Shown: positions 50,852 to 60,225, counted from the first letter of the stretch. The stretch: 62,470 nucleotides of DNA from JACRLW01 sp050181465 (GCA_050181465.1 JBFXDD010000028.1:1-62470), one strand, 5' to 3'. Notes: generated from the letters alone by a model not told the origin. Numbers and translations: made by a program.

Positions 50852-51586
50852 TCACGATCGGGTGGCGCTTGAGCGGCGAGTGCCGCGCGTGATGCGTAGA
50901 TTCACCATCTCGACGGCTACCGAGAAGGCCATCGCGAAGTAGACGTAGCCCTTGGGAATGTGGAAGTCGAGACCGTCGCCGAGCAGCGCGACACCGATGA
51001 GGATCAGGAAGGAGAGTGCGAGGACCTTGAAGGTCGGATTGCGCTCGACGAAGCGGGCGATCGCGTTCACGAACGTCACCATCACGACCACGGCGACGAT
51101 CACGGCCGCGATCATGATGCCGATCTCGTCGACCATCCCGACGGCGGTGATCACCGAGTCCAGGGAGAACACCAGGTCCAGGATCAAGATCTGCATGATC
51201 ACCGCCCCGAAGGTCGCGACCTTCGGAGTCCGCTCTTCCGGCGAGTTCGCCAGTTCGATCTTGTGATGGATCTCTCGCGTGCTCTTGCCGATCAGGAACA
51301 ATCCGCCCAGGATCAAGACCACGTCACGACCCGAGATCTCGCGCTCCAGCACGGTGAACAGGGTCTCCTTCATCCGCATGATCAGGCTGAGGGAGAACAG
51401 CAGGGCGATGCGGGACAGCATCGCGAGCAGGAGGCCGATTCTTCGGGCCGCCGGTCTACGCTCGGGAGGCAAGCGTTCGGCCAGGATGGTGATGAAGATC
51501 ACGTTGTCGATCCCGAGCACCACTTCGAGTGCGGTCAGGGTGAAGAACGCGATCCAGGCGTCGGTCGAGGTGATCCAGTCGAACAT
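50852..51586 (-). CDS. terC: TerC-family membrane protein
   Basis: 244 aa from ATG 51586 (MFDWITSTDAWIAFFTLTAL); a much longer in-frame extension is rejected because the TerC family starts here. Family marks: EVVLGIDNVIFITILAERLP in helix 1-2 (conserved acidic pair), LILGGLFLIGKSTREIHHKI, then ILILDLVFSLDSVITAVGMV (second acidic motif) and LIGVALLGDGLDFHIPKGYV-Y before the last helix. TerC proteins are multi-span proteins linked to tellurite resistance; recent work ties the family to manganese export and metalation of exocytoplasmic proteins. It is divergent from the TelA-like gene across a 274-base spacer in which I see nothing firm. Confidence 0.9.
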   Translation of the reverse strand: MFDWITSTDAWIAFFTLTALEVVLGIDNVIFITILAERLPPERRPAARRIGLLLAMLSRIALLFSLSLIMRMKETLFTVLEREISGRDVVLILGGLFLIGKSTREIHHKIELANSPEERTPKVATFGAVIMQILILDLVFSLDSVITAVGMVDEIGIMIAAVIVAVVVMVTFVNAIARFVERNPTFKVLALSFLILIGVALLGDGLDFHIPKGYVYFAMAFSVAVEMVNLRITRGTRRSSATRS

Positions 51587-51860
51587 GAGGTTGGGGCTGA
51601 GCGCGATGGGACGATACGCGCTGTCAGCCTGGGTTCGACTCGCTCTCGCCGACATCGTCCGGTCTGGCCGGCCCTGGGGGACGACCCGCTGGCACGAGGA
51701 AATTGCGGTGCCTTCTCGAACCCTGAATGCTCGTGGGTCAGCGCCGTAGTCGGCGCCTCGATTCGCCACACCTCCGCGTCCACGCCCGATGGACTTCACA
51801 CGCGCGAGGTCCCGCGCGGTGGTCCGAGTGACAGCCGCGGGGTACCCTCCCGAACCGATC

Positions 51861-53084
51861 ATGACTTCGCCAGGCAACCCTCCCGCTCCCGTCTCTTCCT
51901 CCGGCTCACAACCCACCAGTGGTTCGTCATCCGGGATGCAGCGCTACCTCGACAAGGCGCTGAAGGTGCTTCAGAAGTACGGCATCGTCGCCGGCAATCA
52001 GCAGCCTTCGGAGCTGACTCGCCTGCTCGATGACGTCAAACATGTCGACGAGCCGAAGGTGATCGCGATCGGTCGCACCATCCAGCACATGAGCACGTTC
52101 AATCAGCTCGTGCGCGACAACGTGGAGGACATCCGGATCGGCGATCGCTACCTGGAGATCTCGAACATGTTCGACAGTGTGCGCGACGACAGCAAGAAGC
52201 TCATCGCGCAACTCGATGACGGCCGCATCAGCTTCGGCGAGAAGCTGTCGAATCTGTGGATGAAGATGCGCCGCGGTACGCCGAGCGACCGTTTCGAGAA
52301 GATCGCCGACATCTACAAGGCGGTTGCCGGCGATACCCGTGAACAACTGGAGAAGGAGGAAGCGATCATGAACGGCTACATCGACTTCCGCTTCGCTCTG
52401 AAGGAGTCCGAAGTCACGGCTCGCGAACTGCTGGAGAAGCAGGTCGCGAATTGGGAAGGCGCGAAGGCAAGGCTCGCGGCCGCGCAGAAGGTCATGGATG
52501 AGCTCGCGCAGGTCAGCGACACGGAGCGCTCCCGGGCACAACTCGCGCGAGATGAGGCGCACAACGCCTTCCAGAGCGAAGATCGCACCTATCAGCTACT
52601 CAAGGACGTCGCCGAGAACCTCGCGATCGGCTACGACGTCGGCGAGACGCTGATCGCGAAGTTGAAGCAGACGCATGACGTGAAAGACCAGATGTACCGT
52701 CGCTCGGTGACGTTCTTCACGACCAACGAGCACGTCTTCACCATCCTCGGTGCGGTGTACACGAGTCAGCACGGTCTGCACGAGGCGACGCAGGCGCACG
52801 AGGCACTGAAGGAAGGTGTCAACAAGGGAATCGAAGACGTTGCGGACCTCGGTCGCGAACTCGAGCGTGCGGCGTTGAAGGCCGGCTACGGCTCTACGAT
52901 TCGCCCCGAATCGGTCGAGAAGTTGGTCAAGGCGATCACCGACTACCAGGTCGAGTCGCTCGAGACGATCGCGAAGCTCCGCAAGGAGAGCGAGGAGAAC
53001 GCGCGCGCGATCCGCAAGGTGGTCGAGGACGGCAAGAAGCGGGCCCAGGAGACTCTGGCTCGATTCGCGCGCGGCGACGCATGA
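51861..53084 (+). CDS. TelA-like helical protein of a Ter-type stress locus
   Basis: 407 aa from ATG 51861. A Pro/Ser-rich head (NPPAPVSSSGSQPTSGSSSG) is followed by an all-helical chain without membrane segments: MQRYLDKALKVLQKYGIVAG, EISNMFDSVRDDSKKLIAQL, KLSNLWMKMRRGTPSDRFEK, VANWEGAKARLAAAQKVMDE, MYRRSVTFFTTNEHVFTILG and a final ESLETIAKLRKESEENARAI. The layout resembles TelA/toxic anion resistance proteins and related 'cell surface' proteins encoded with DUF6384. The neighbouring terC supports this. No catalytic function expected. Its stop overlaps the next start (ATGA), so it is coupled to the PqqB-like lipoprotein. Confidence 0.6.
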   Translation: MTSPGNPPAPVSSSGSQPTSGSSSGMQRYLDKALKVLQKYGIVAGNQQPSELTRLLDDVKHVDEPKVIAIGRTIQHMSTFNQLVRDNVEDIRIGDRYLEISNMFDSVRDDSKKLIAQLDDGRISFGEKLSNLWMKMRRGTPSDRFEKIADIYKAVAGDTREQLEKEEAIMNGYIDFRFALKESEVTARELLEKQVANWEGAKARLAAAQKVMDELAQVSDTERSRAQLARDEAHNAFQSEDRTYQLLKDVAENLAIGYDVGETLIAKLKQTHDVKDQMYRRSVTFFTTNEHVFTILGAVYTSQHGLHEATQAHEALKEGVNKGIEDVADLGRELERAALKAGYGSTIRPESVEKLVKAITDYQVESLETIAKLRKESEENARAIRKVVEDGKKRAQETLARFARGDA

Positions 53085-54052
53085 GGAACGCGTGGACCGC
53101 TCTCGCCGCGGGCATCGTTCTCGCGGCGGGCTGTCGCGTGCCGGAGGACCGCTCTCGCGAGAAGGCAGACCGCTCGGCGGCAGCGGGCCCGGTTCTCTAC
53201 GTGCTGGGTCGCGCGCAGGATGGCGGGTTGCCGCATCTCGGTTGTGAACGGGAGTCGTGTTGCGCGGCGGCGCGCCGCAGCGGTCGTCGCGAGACGCCGG
53301 CATGTCTTGGGCTTCACGACGATCGGGACGGCAAGGTCTACTTGTTCGAGGCGACGCCGGCGATCGAGCAGCAGGTCGCCCTGCTCCATGACCTGGCTTC
53401 GATCGAGGGGCGCGGTCGCGCGCCGGTAGACGGCCTGTTCGTGACGCACGCTCACCTCGGGCACTACCTCGGTCTCGCGTGGCTCGGTCGTGAGGTCGCT
53501 GCCGCGCAGCGCATGCCGCTCTTCGTCACACCGCGATTCGCGCAATGGTTGCGCGACAACGGGCCGTGGAGCCAACTCGTCGAGTTGGAACAGGTGGAGC
53601 TGCGCGCCACCGAGCCCGGCGGCACGGTCGAGTTGGGCGCCGATCTCGTCGTCGAGAGCTTGGCTGTGCCGCACCGCGACGAGTTCTCCGACACCGTGGC
53701 GTTTCGCATCCGCGGCCCGCGCACCACGGTGCTGTTCTGCCCGGATGTCGATGCCTGGACGCGCCACGCGGGTCTACTCGATCGACTGCTCGAAGGCGTG
53801 GACGTCGCCTATCTCGATGCGACCTTCTACGACGGCCGCGAACTGCCGGACCGCATCCGCGCCGAGATCCCGCATCCGCCGATGCTGGACACGATGGATC
53901 GTCTCGCGGCGCGGGCCGCGGCGAAGCCGGGAACGATTCGGTTCCTGCACTTCAATCACACCAACCCGGCATGGAACGACCGGGTCGTCGCGGACTCGAT
54001 TCGCGCGCGCGGCTTCGCGATCGCCGAGATCGGCGAACGCATCGACCTCTGA
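53081..54052 (+). CDS. PqqB-like metallo-beta-lactamase-fold lipoprotein
   Basis: 323 aa, exported: the N-terminus LAAGIVLAAGC looks like a lipobox with Cys about residue 18. The MBL-type domain starts VLYVLGRAQDGGLPHLGCER and contains a Cys pair (CERESCC), as the metal site of PqqB does, then FVTHAHLGHYLGLAWLG in place of the usual HxHxDH, SLAVPHRDEFSDTVAFRIRG and VLFCPDVDAW, and closes with IRFLHFNHTNPAWN. The altered HAHLGH motif suggests another metal arrangement than in hydrolytic MBL enzymes. PqqB participates in PQQ formation in the cytoplasm; an exported version must do something else. It is translated from an ATGA overlap with the TelA-like gene. Confidence 0.72.
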   Translation: MRNAWTALAAGIVLAAGCRVPEDRSREKADRSAAAGPVLYVLGRAQDGGLPHLGCERESCCAAARRSGRRETPACLGLHDDRDGKVYLFEATPAIEQQVALLHDLASIEGRGRAPVDGLFVTHAHLGHYLGLAWLGREVAAAQRMPLFVTPRFAQWLRDNGPWSQLVELEQVELRATEPGGTVELGADLVVESLAVPHRDEFSDTVAFRIRGPRTTVLFCPDVDAWTRHAGLLDRLLEGVDVAYLDATFYDGRELPDRIRAEIPHPPMLDTMDRLAARAAAKPGTIRFLHFNHTNPAWNDRVVADSIRARGFAIAEIGERIDL

Positions 54053-54064
54053 TGCGCCCTGGGC

Positions 54065-56014
54065 TCAGCGCGCTGTCGCTTCGACCATCGCGGGTCGCGT
54101 GCTTGCACCCGCCGGTCGGAAGTCGACACGCATCGGTTCCGATGCGCTGCGGACTTCCACATACCACCAGACTCGCTCCTTCGGATCGTAGGACGGGCTG
54201 ATCGCCTCGAAGGATCGGTTCGCGGTCTCGTGACTTGCGTGAGTCCCGTCGTCGTCGACCGCACTCATGGTCAGGGCTTGGAACGGACCACGCCGTGAGG
54301 TCGCGAAGTGGAGCACGACCACGTCGACCTCCGAATCGGCGGCGAGGCGCGCACGGACGACCAACTCCGACCGACCATCTTCGCGGCGGCGCGACTCTGC
54401 ATCGACCGTTTCGAGTTGCGGCCACGCTCCCGTAAGGTCGGCATGTTCGAGCAGGCTCCGTCGGCGCGTTTCTATCGTCGTGCGCAGTGCCGTCAGACTG
54501 CTCTGGAACTGCTCGAAGTCGCTCAGCGACTTCTCGTCGGCGCGGACGAAGGGTTCGATCCGCGCGTGGAGTGCCTCGAGGAGAGGGCCGACGGTCGTCC
54601 AGTCCAGTTGGGCGGCGAGCGTGCGGACGTGAGCCAGGTAGGTGGCACGCCACGCGGGAACGTGGAGGAGGCGCGCGAGCGGGCGATCGTCGGCGGCGAG
54701 GATCGCGAGCGGTCCCGAGGTGGGCGATGCACCGCCCATCGGTCCGCCGGGTCCGCGACCCCGACGCGGTCCGCCGGGCATGCCGCCGCCGCGCATCGCG
54801 CCACCGAGGATCTCGTTGCTGTCGTAGGGGATCGGGCGGAAGCGGCCGTCGGGACTCTCCCAGAGGATGAAGTCGCTGGCGCGGCTCGCATAGCCGTCGC
54901 CGTCGAGTGTGACGCAGTCCAGCGCCAAGAACCAGAGTGCGGCGTCGATGTCGAGGACACGCGGCAGGGTCGTCGCCAATTCCGCATCCGGCGTCTCGCC
55001 GAGGTCGCGGCACAACGCGATCAGTCGCTGCCAGGCGCCCGCTTCATCGTCGACCGCAGACTTCAGTTGGTAGGCGCGTCGGTAGGGTTCCACGTCTTCA
55101 CCGAGCCAGCCCAGGCCGCCGCCGCCGCGCGGATTCGCCGGCACTTTCCAGCGCACTCCCTGCTTGGTGCCGTACTCGCGTTCGAGGAACACCTTGTCGA
55201 ACTGTTGGACGTTCGCGTAGATGCCGAATGACTCTCCGTTCACGACGACGCGCACCAAGCTGGCTTGCATTGCCGGCATGAAGGTCCTGGCCACCCGCGC
55301 GTGCAACACTTCGCGCAGGAACGACGGATCGGCGTGACAGTTGAGGAGATTCAGATTGCGAAAGCCCTGGAGCGATGCGTCCTTCTCGCTCGCATCCACC
55401 GAGACGGCGAACGACTTCTTGCGACCTTGGGCGGCGAAGTACGAAGAGTTGCCGCGGAAGCCGACACCGACGCCGCGGTATTCCTTGCCGTCGACTCTCA
55501 TCGTCGCCGGGACCTCGACGTCGGTGCGATAGAAGTCACTCAGCTCGTCGAACCAATCGTCCTGTTCGAACTCCAGGAAGATCGTCCGCACGACGGCGGG
55601 GTCGTACAGCTCATGATCCGGGAAGTTCTCGACCTCGGTTGGCGCGACGCGTTGCGGGGGCTTCGCGACGGAATCGTTCCGAGTACTCTCGGGGAAGGGC
55701 GGCTGCCCGCCGCGGCCGCGACCCCGCGGGCCGGCAGGCGCGCCCGGGCCGCCTGGGCCACCGGGTCCGCCAGGGCCACGCCGCGGCTGGCTTCGCAACC
55801 ACTCGCGTGCGGCCGTTCGCTCGGTGCGGTTCAGCTTGCCGTCGTGGTCGCTGTCGAACTTGTCGAGCACCGCAGTCTCGCGTTCACCGCCCGGCCCGCC
55901 CGGTCCGCCGGGTCCGCCGGGCCCGAATCGTCCCGGGAGCTCCGGTGGTTCTTGCGCGATCGCCAGCGCGGACAGGGTCGTGAGCGTCAGAACGCGACGG
56001 AGCGCTTGGTGCAT
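54065..56014 (-). CDS. Secreted CotH-like protein kinase with an EF-hand
   Basis: 649 aa. Signal peptide (RRVLTLTTLSALAIA), then a Gly/Pro repeat region (GPGGPGGPGGPG) that flanks a calcium loop DKFDSDHDGKLNRTERTAA. The CotH domain (about 130-480) has FEQDDWFDELSDFY, RGVGVGFRGNSSYFA, SFAVSVDASEKDASLQGFRN, LNLLNCHADPSFLREVL, GIYANVQQFDKVFLEREYG and the metal-binding FRPIPYDSNEILGG. A second Gly-rich loop follows; the C-terminus is an Ig-like beta domain (VVLHFATSRRGPFQALTMSA). CotH kinases phosphorylate secreted proteins and surface components. It lies 60 bases downstream of the DUF4956 gene, a known pairing. Confidence 0.85.
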   Translation of the reverse strand: MHQALRRVLTLTTLSALAIAQEPPELPGRFGPGGPGGPGGPGGERETAVLDKFDSDHDGKLNRTERTAAREWLRSQPRRGPGGPGGPGGPGAPAGPRGRGRGGQPPFPESTRNDSVAKPPQRVAPTEVENFPDHELYDPAVVRTIFLEFEQDDWFDELSDFYRTDVEVPATMRVDGKEYRGVGVGFRGNSSYFAAQGRKKSFAVSVDASEKDASLQGFRNLNLLNCHADPSFLREVLHARVARTFMPAMQASLVRVVVNGESFGIYANVQQFDKVFLEREYGTKQGVRWKVPANPRGGGGLGWLGEDVEPYRRAYQLKSAVDDEAGAWQRLIALCRDLGETPDAELATTLPRVLDIDAALWFLALDCVTLDGDGYASRASDFILWESPDGRFRPIPYDSNEILGGAMRGGGMPGGPRRGRGPGGPMGGASPTSGPLAILAADDRPLARLLHVPAWRATYLAHVRTLAAQLDWTTVGPLLEALHARIEPFVRADEKSLSDFEQFQSSLTALRTTIETRRRSLLEHADLTGAWPQLETVDAESRRREDGRSELVVRARLAADSEVDVVVLHFATSRRGPFQALTMSAVDDDGTHASHETANRSFEAISPSYDPKERVWWYVEVRSASEPMRVDFRPAGASTRPAMVEATAR

Positions 56015-56074
56015 GTGGATCTCGTTCGGTCGGGCTTGGTGGGATCGAGGCGCAGCGCGTGTGGATTGCCGGAC

Positions 56075-56767
56075 TCAACCGTTCGATTCGTCCGGTGCGA
56101 AAGACGCTCGCGTGACCTGCGGTAACGCGAGCAACTCGTTCAACAGCGCCGGCGCCTGTCCGGGTTCGACGCCGGCGACCGACAGCCGGAGATCGAGCTC
56201 GTTCGACTTGCGTTCGACGGAACACTTCAGGATGCCGTGGCTCTGCGCGTATCGATCGAGGACGGCGGTCCAGATCTTCGGGTCGACATCGGGGGGTGTG
56301 ATCACGAGCCGCAGGTTGGCCCCTTCGCGGCCGGGATAGCGCTCTTCCACGGCGCGCAGCACGAGCACCACCACGGCGATCACGCCGAAGCCGGTCGCGG
56401 CGACGACCAAGTTCAGCGCACCCGTGGCCATGCCGACCGCGACGGAGAAGATGACGAACGCCATGTCGCGCGAATCCCGCAGCGCTGAGCGGAAGCGGAC
56501 GATCGCGAGTGTCCCGACCAGAGTGAAGGCGGCAGCCACGTTCTGCCCGACGGCCGCGGTGACCATCGCGATCAGTGGTGCCAGCAGGACCAAGGTCTGC
56601 GAGAAGCCGGGCTGGCGCTCGTCGGAGCGGCGCGAGAGGCGGTACAGCAGTGCGACGGCAGTGCCGAGTACCGCGGCCAAGAGGAGGCGGAGCAGGATGC
56701 TCGCGAAGCTGCCCTGGGATTCGACGGCGTCGGTCCACCAGTCCCCGAGGATGTTCCCTTGGATCAA
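56075..56767 (-). CDS. DUF4956 membrane protein
   Basis: 230 aa from a TTG at 56767, chosen for a GAGGG seven bases upstream; a longer frame exists but lacks family similarity. Four membrane helices: ILLRLLLAAVLGTAVALLYR, LVLLAPLIAMVTAAVGQNVA, MAFVIFSVAVGMATGALNLV and VAATGFGVIAVVVLVLRAVE. The family mark is AAFTLVGTLAIVRFRSALRD followed by SRDMAFVIF. The C-terminal 80 residues are a cytoplasmic ferredoxin-like domain (LRLVITPPDVDPKIWTAVLD). DUF4956 genes often accompany VTC polyphosphate-polymerase and CotH genes; here only CotH is present. The transport or assembly role is not established. Confidence 0.82.
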   Translation of the reverse strand: MIQGNILGDWWTDAVESQGSFASILLRLLLAAVLGTAVALLYRLSRRSDERQPGFSQTLVLLAPLIAMVTAAVGQNVAAAFTLVGTLAIVRFRSALRDSRDMAFVIFSVAVGMATGALNLVVAATGFGVIAVVVLVLRAVEERYPGREGANLRLVITPPDVDPKIWTAVLDRYAQSHGILKCSVERKSNELDLRLSVAGVEPGQAPALLNELLALPQVTRASFAPDESNG

Positions 56768-56984
56768 CGAATACCCTCGGTAGGGGAGTGGGAAGTCGAG
56801 TCTTGCACGGTTCGGATCGGGCCGCGCTGGAACGTGGCCGCCGCGCCAGGATTCACCGTGCACGGGCGGGTGTCCAGGTCTTGCGGCTCTGGCGGACCAG
56901 TGTGTGCGCCCAGGGGGCGGCGGACCGAGAGCTTGCAAGGAAGACGAATGTCCTGTTTCGTCGTCGACTTCCCTCTCCTCCGCG

Positions 56985-59900
56985 ATGGCGAGCTACGTCC
57001 CCCTGTGGTGCAAGACCAACTTCAGCTTCCTCGAGGGTGCCTCGCATCCCGAGGAGCTGATGGAGCAGTGCGAGAGCACCGGCATCGGCGCGATTGCGAT
57101 CACCGATCGCGACGGCGTCGCGGGCATCGTGCGCGCCTACGTCGCCGGGAAGGAGCGCGGCGTGCGGGTGATCGTCGGCAGCGAGTTGACGATCGATCAG
57201 GGCGGCACGTTGACCGTGCTCTGCATCGATCGTTCAGGCTATGCGAATCTTTGTCGCCTGGTGACGCGGGGGCGGCTGCGATCGCCGAAGGGGAGTTGCC
57301 GGGTCGGAGTCGCGGAACTCGCGGACCACGCCTCGGGGCTCGTGGCGCTCTGGAGCGATCCTGCTTTCGACATCGAACCGCTGCGCGACGCCTTTGGCGA
57401 TCGATTGCACGCCTTGGTCACGCGGCATCGCCGTGACGACGAACCGGCGCGGGAGATGCGTCTGCGTGCGCAGGCCCGTCGACTCGGGCTCGTGACCGTC
57501 GCCGGCAGTGAGGTCCTCTACCACACACGTGCGCGACGACGCCTGCAGGACGTACTGACTTGCATTCGCCACGGCGTGAAACTCACCGAGGCGGGTGCGC
57601 GAACGAAACCGAATGCGGAGCACGTCCTGCATGCGCCGGCTCTGTTCGACAAGCTGTTCGACGACGACCCCGGCGCGGTCGCGCGAACGCGCGAAGTCGC
57701 CGAACGCTGTCGATTCGGGATGGCGGAGCTTCGCTACGTGTATCCATCCGAGCGGCTGCCGGACGGCAAGACCTCGGGCGAATGGTTGCGTGAACTGAGT
57801 CACCGCGGTGCACGTGTTCGCTACGGCGAGGTGGTTCCGATCGCGGTGACCCGACAGCTCGAACGCGAGCTCGGCATCATCGATCAACTCGACTATCCGG
57901 GTTACTTCCTGACGATGCACGAGATCGTCGAGTACTGCCGCTCGAACGACATCTTGTGTCAGGGGCGAGGTTCAGCAGCGAACTCCGTCGTGTGTTTCTG
58001 CCTCGGTATCACCGCGGTCGATCCCGTGAAGATGGACCTGTTGTTCGAGCGATTTCTCTCGCTGGAACGTCACGAACCTCCGGACATCGATCTCGATATC
58101 GAGCACGAGCGCCGCGAAGAAGTGATCCAGCACGTCTACACCAAGTATGGACGCGATCGTGCGGCGATGGTGTGCAACGTGATCCGCTACCGCACCAAGT
58201 CGGCGATCCGCGAGGTGGGCAAGGTGCTCGGGATGCCGGCGACTTCGCTCGATCGTCTGGCTCGCGTGGGCGGTCGCAGTGACGGGGATCTCGGCGCGCT
58301 CTTGCGCGAAGCCGATCTCGATCCCGACTCTCCGGTGGCGGCGCAGTTCGCCGAGTTGATCGACGAGATCCGTGACTTCCCGCGCCATCTCTCGATCCAC
58401 CCAGGGGGCTTCTTGCTCGGGCACGATCCTGTGCACGATCTCGTGCCGATCGAGAATGCGACGATGGCGGATCGCACGGTGATCCAGTGGGACAAGGACG
58501 ACGTCGAAGCGCTCGGACTCTTCAAGGTGGACCTCCTGGCGCTCGGTTCGCTCACGCTCTGTCATGAGGCGTTCCGTCTGCTGGACAGACATCGCTCTCT
58601 GGCCTTGGACTTGGCGAAGATCCCGCCCGAGGACCCGGCGACCTACGACATGATCTGTCGCGCCGACACGGTCGGTGTATTCCAGATCGAGAGTCGCGCG
58701 CAGATGGCGATGTTGCCGCGACTACGACCACGCACCTTCTACGACCTGGTCGTCGAGGTCAGCATCGTGCGACCCGGCCCGATCTCCGGTGACATGGTGC
58801 ATCCGTATCTGAGGCGTCGGCACGGCCAGGAGCCGGTGAGTTACCCGCATCGCTGCCTCGTGCCGGTTCTCGAGAAGACGCTCGGTGTGCCGCTATTCCA
58901 GGAACAGGTGATGAAGCTCGCCGTCGTCGCCGCGGACTACACGCCGGGTGAGGCTGACCAGTTGCGTCGCGACATGGCCGCATGGCGCAAGCACGGCCGC
59001 ATCGAGCGACATCGAGAACGACTGATTGCGCGGATGTTGGCGAAGGGGATCGAGCGTGAGTTTGCCGAACGAGTCTTCGAACAGATCCGCGGTTTCGGTG
59101 AGTACGGCTTTCCCGAGAGCCACGCGGCGAGTTTCGCACTCATCGCCTATGCGACCGCTTGGCTGCGATGCCACCATCTCGACGTCTTCACGTGTGCGTT
59201 GCTCAACGCGCAGCCGATGGGCTTCTACTCCCCGGCCACGATCGTCGAGGACGCGAAGCGCCGAGGACTCGAGGTGCGACCGATCGACGTCACCCGCAGC
59301 GAGGATGTGTGTTCCCTGGAGGAGGTGGATCCGCGGTCCGGGTTGTCGGCTTTGCGTATGGGTTTGGGTTGGCTGCGCGGCGTCAGCCGGCAGGATCGGC
59401 AGTCGATCCTCGATGCGCGCGCGGAGCGTCCTTTCGCGGACCTCGCGGACTTCGTCCGGCGGACCCAGCGACCCTTGCGGACCTTGGAGGTACTCGCGAC
59501 GGCCGGCGCCCTGCGATCTCTCGAAGCGTCGCGACGGGATGCGCTGTGGGAGCTTTGGGCCGCGGCGCGCGAGCCGCGCGAGCCGTTGCCGTTGGTCCCA
59601 CAAGGCGCGGTCGCGGAGTTCGTCGAACTATCCGACTTCGAGTCGGTGGCCTGGGACTACCACGGCAGCGGGCACAGCACGGCGGCGCATCCGCTCGAGG
59701 CGCTTCGCGACGCGCTCGAAGCTGTCGGGCTCCGGCCTGCCGCGGACCTATCGGTGTTGCGCAACGGTGCACGCGCTCGCACGGCTGGGATGGTCATTTG
59801 CCGACAGCGACCGGGGACGGCCAAGGGTGTCGTGTTCCTGACCCTCGAAGACGAGACCGGCTTCTGCAACGTCGTGATCTGGCCGGATGTGTTCGAGCGG

Positions 59901-60050
59901 TTCGCGGTGCTGGTCAAGACCGAGTCGCTCCTCGGCGTGGAGGGCAAGGTCCAGGTGCAGGACGGGGTCGTGCACCTCGTGGCGAGCGAGGTCTTCGTGC
60001 CCGAACTTGCCCGCCGCCCGCCTTCGGGGGGGAGTCGCGACTTCCACTGA
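56985..60050 (+). CDS. dnaE2: Error-prone DNA polymerase III alpha subunit DnaE2
   Basis: 1021 aa from ATG 56985 (MASYVPLWCKTNFSFLEGAS). The PHP domain opens with FSFLEGASHPEELMEQ; the polymerase core has GYFLTMHEIVEYCRSNDILC, QGRGSAANSVVCFCLGIT, the metal-binding PPDIDLDIEHERREEVIQHV, HLSIHPGGFLLGHDPVHDLV, VGVFQIESRAQMAMLPRLRP, VSIVRPGPISGDMVHPYLRR, and a finger/thumb region with FGEYGFPESHAASFALIAYA. A C-terminal OB fold (VVFLTLEDETGFCNVVIWPD) follows. The aromatic/His pattern of the PHP metal site is incomplete, so proof-reading is not expected. DnaE2 makes damage-induced mutations, usually with ImuA and ImuB; neither gene is in the window. Confidence 0.92.
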   Translation: MASYVPLWCKTNFSFLEGASHPEELMEQCESTGIGAIAITDRDGVAGIVRAYVAGKERGVRVIVGSELTIDQGGTLTVLCIDRSGYANLCRLVTRGRLRSPKGSCRVGVAELADHASGLVALWSDPAFDIEPLRDAFGDRLHALVTRHRRDDEPAREMRLRAQARRLGLVTVAGSEVLYHTRARRRLQDVLTCIRHGVKLTEAGARTKPNAEHVLHAPALFDKLFDDDPGAVARTREVAERCRFGMAELRYVYPSERLPDGKTSGEWLRELSHRGARVRYGEVVPIAVTRQLERELGIIDQLDYPGYFLTMHEIVEYCRSNDILCQGRGSAANSVVCFCLGITAVDPVKMDLLFERFLSLERHEPPDIDLDIEHERREEVIQHVYTKYGRDRAAMVCNVIRYRTKSAIREVGKVLGMPATSLDRLARVGGRSDGDLGALLREADLDPDSPVAAQFAELIDEIRDFPRHLSIHPGGFLLGHDPVHDLVPIENATMADRTVIQWDKDDVEALGLFKVDLLALGSLTLCHEAFRLLDRHRSLALDLAKIPPEDPATYDMICRADTVGVFQIESRAQMAMLPRLRPRTFYDLVVEVSIVRPGPISGDMVHPYLRRRHGQEPVSYPHRCLVPVLEKTLGVPLFQEQVMKLAVVAADYTPGEADQLRRDMAAWRKHGRIERHRERLIARMLAKGIEREFAERVFEQIRGFGEYGFPESHAASFALIAYATAWLRCHHLDVFTCALLNAQPMGFYSPATIVEDAKRRGLEVRPIDVTRSEDVCSLEEVDPRSGLSALRMGLGWLRGVSRQDRQSILDARAERPFADLADFVRRTQRPLRTLEVLATAGALRSLEASRRDALWELWAAAREPREPLPLVPQGAVAEFVELSDFESVAWDYHGSGHSTAAHPLEALRDALEAVGLRPAADLSVLRNGARARTAGMVICRQRPGTAKGVVFLTLEDETGFCNVVIWPDVFERFAVLVKTESLLGVEGKVQVQDGVVHLVASEVFVPELARRPPSGGSRDFH

Positions 60051-60063
60051 GTTCGATATCCTC

Positions 60064-60114
60064 GTTCCCTCGGGCGCCGGGTTCCCTCGGGTCCAAGGCT
60101 CCCTCGGGTCCAAA
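60064..60114. repeat. Three 17-bp tandem repeats before the second sigma gene
   Basis: GTTCCCTCGGGCGCCGG, GTTCCCTCGGGTCCAAG and GCTCCCTCGGGTCCAAA follow each other with no gap. The core TCCCTCGGG is invariable. The array begins 14 bases behind the dnaE2 stop and ends 111 bases before the sigma-factor start, so it may be an operator array or slippage product. Confidence 0.6.
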
Positions 60115-60225
60115 GTCCCCAGGCGGCAGAGGAACGGGCCGACCTCGCGCAAATTCCGTGGAAGTCTGCCCAGAAAAGTGGCGGAGACGCGTCGCGAACG
60201 ACGCTTGGCCAAGATTCGCATCGAC

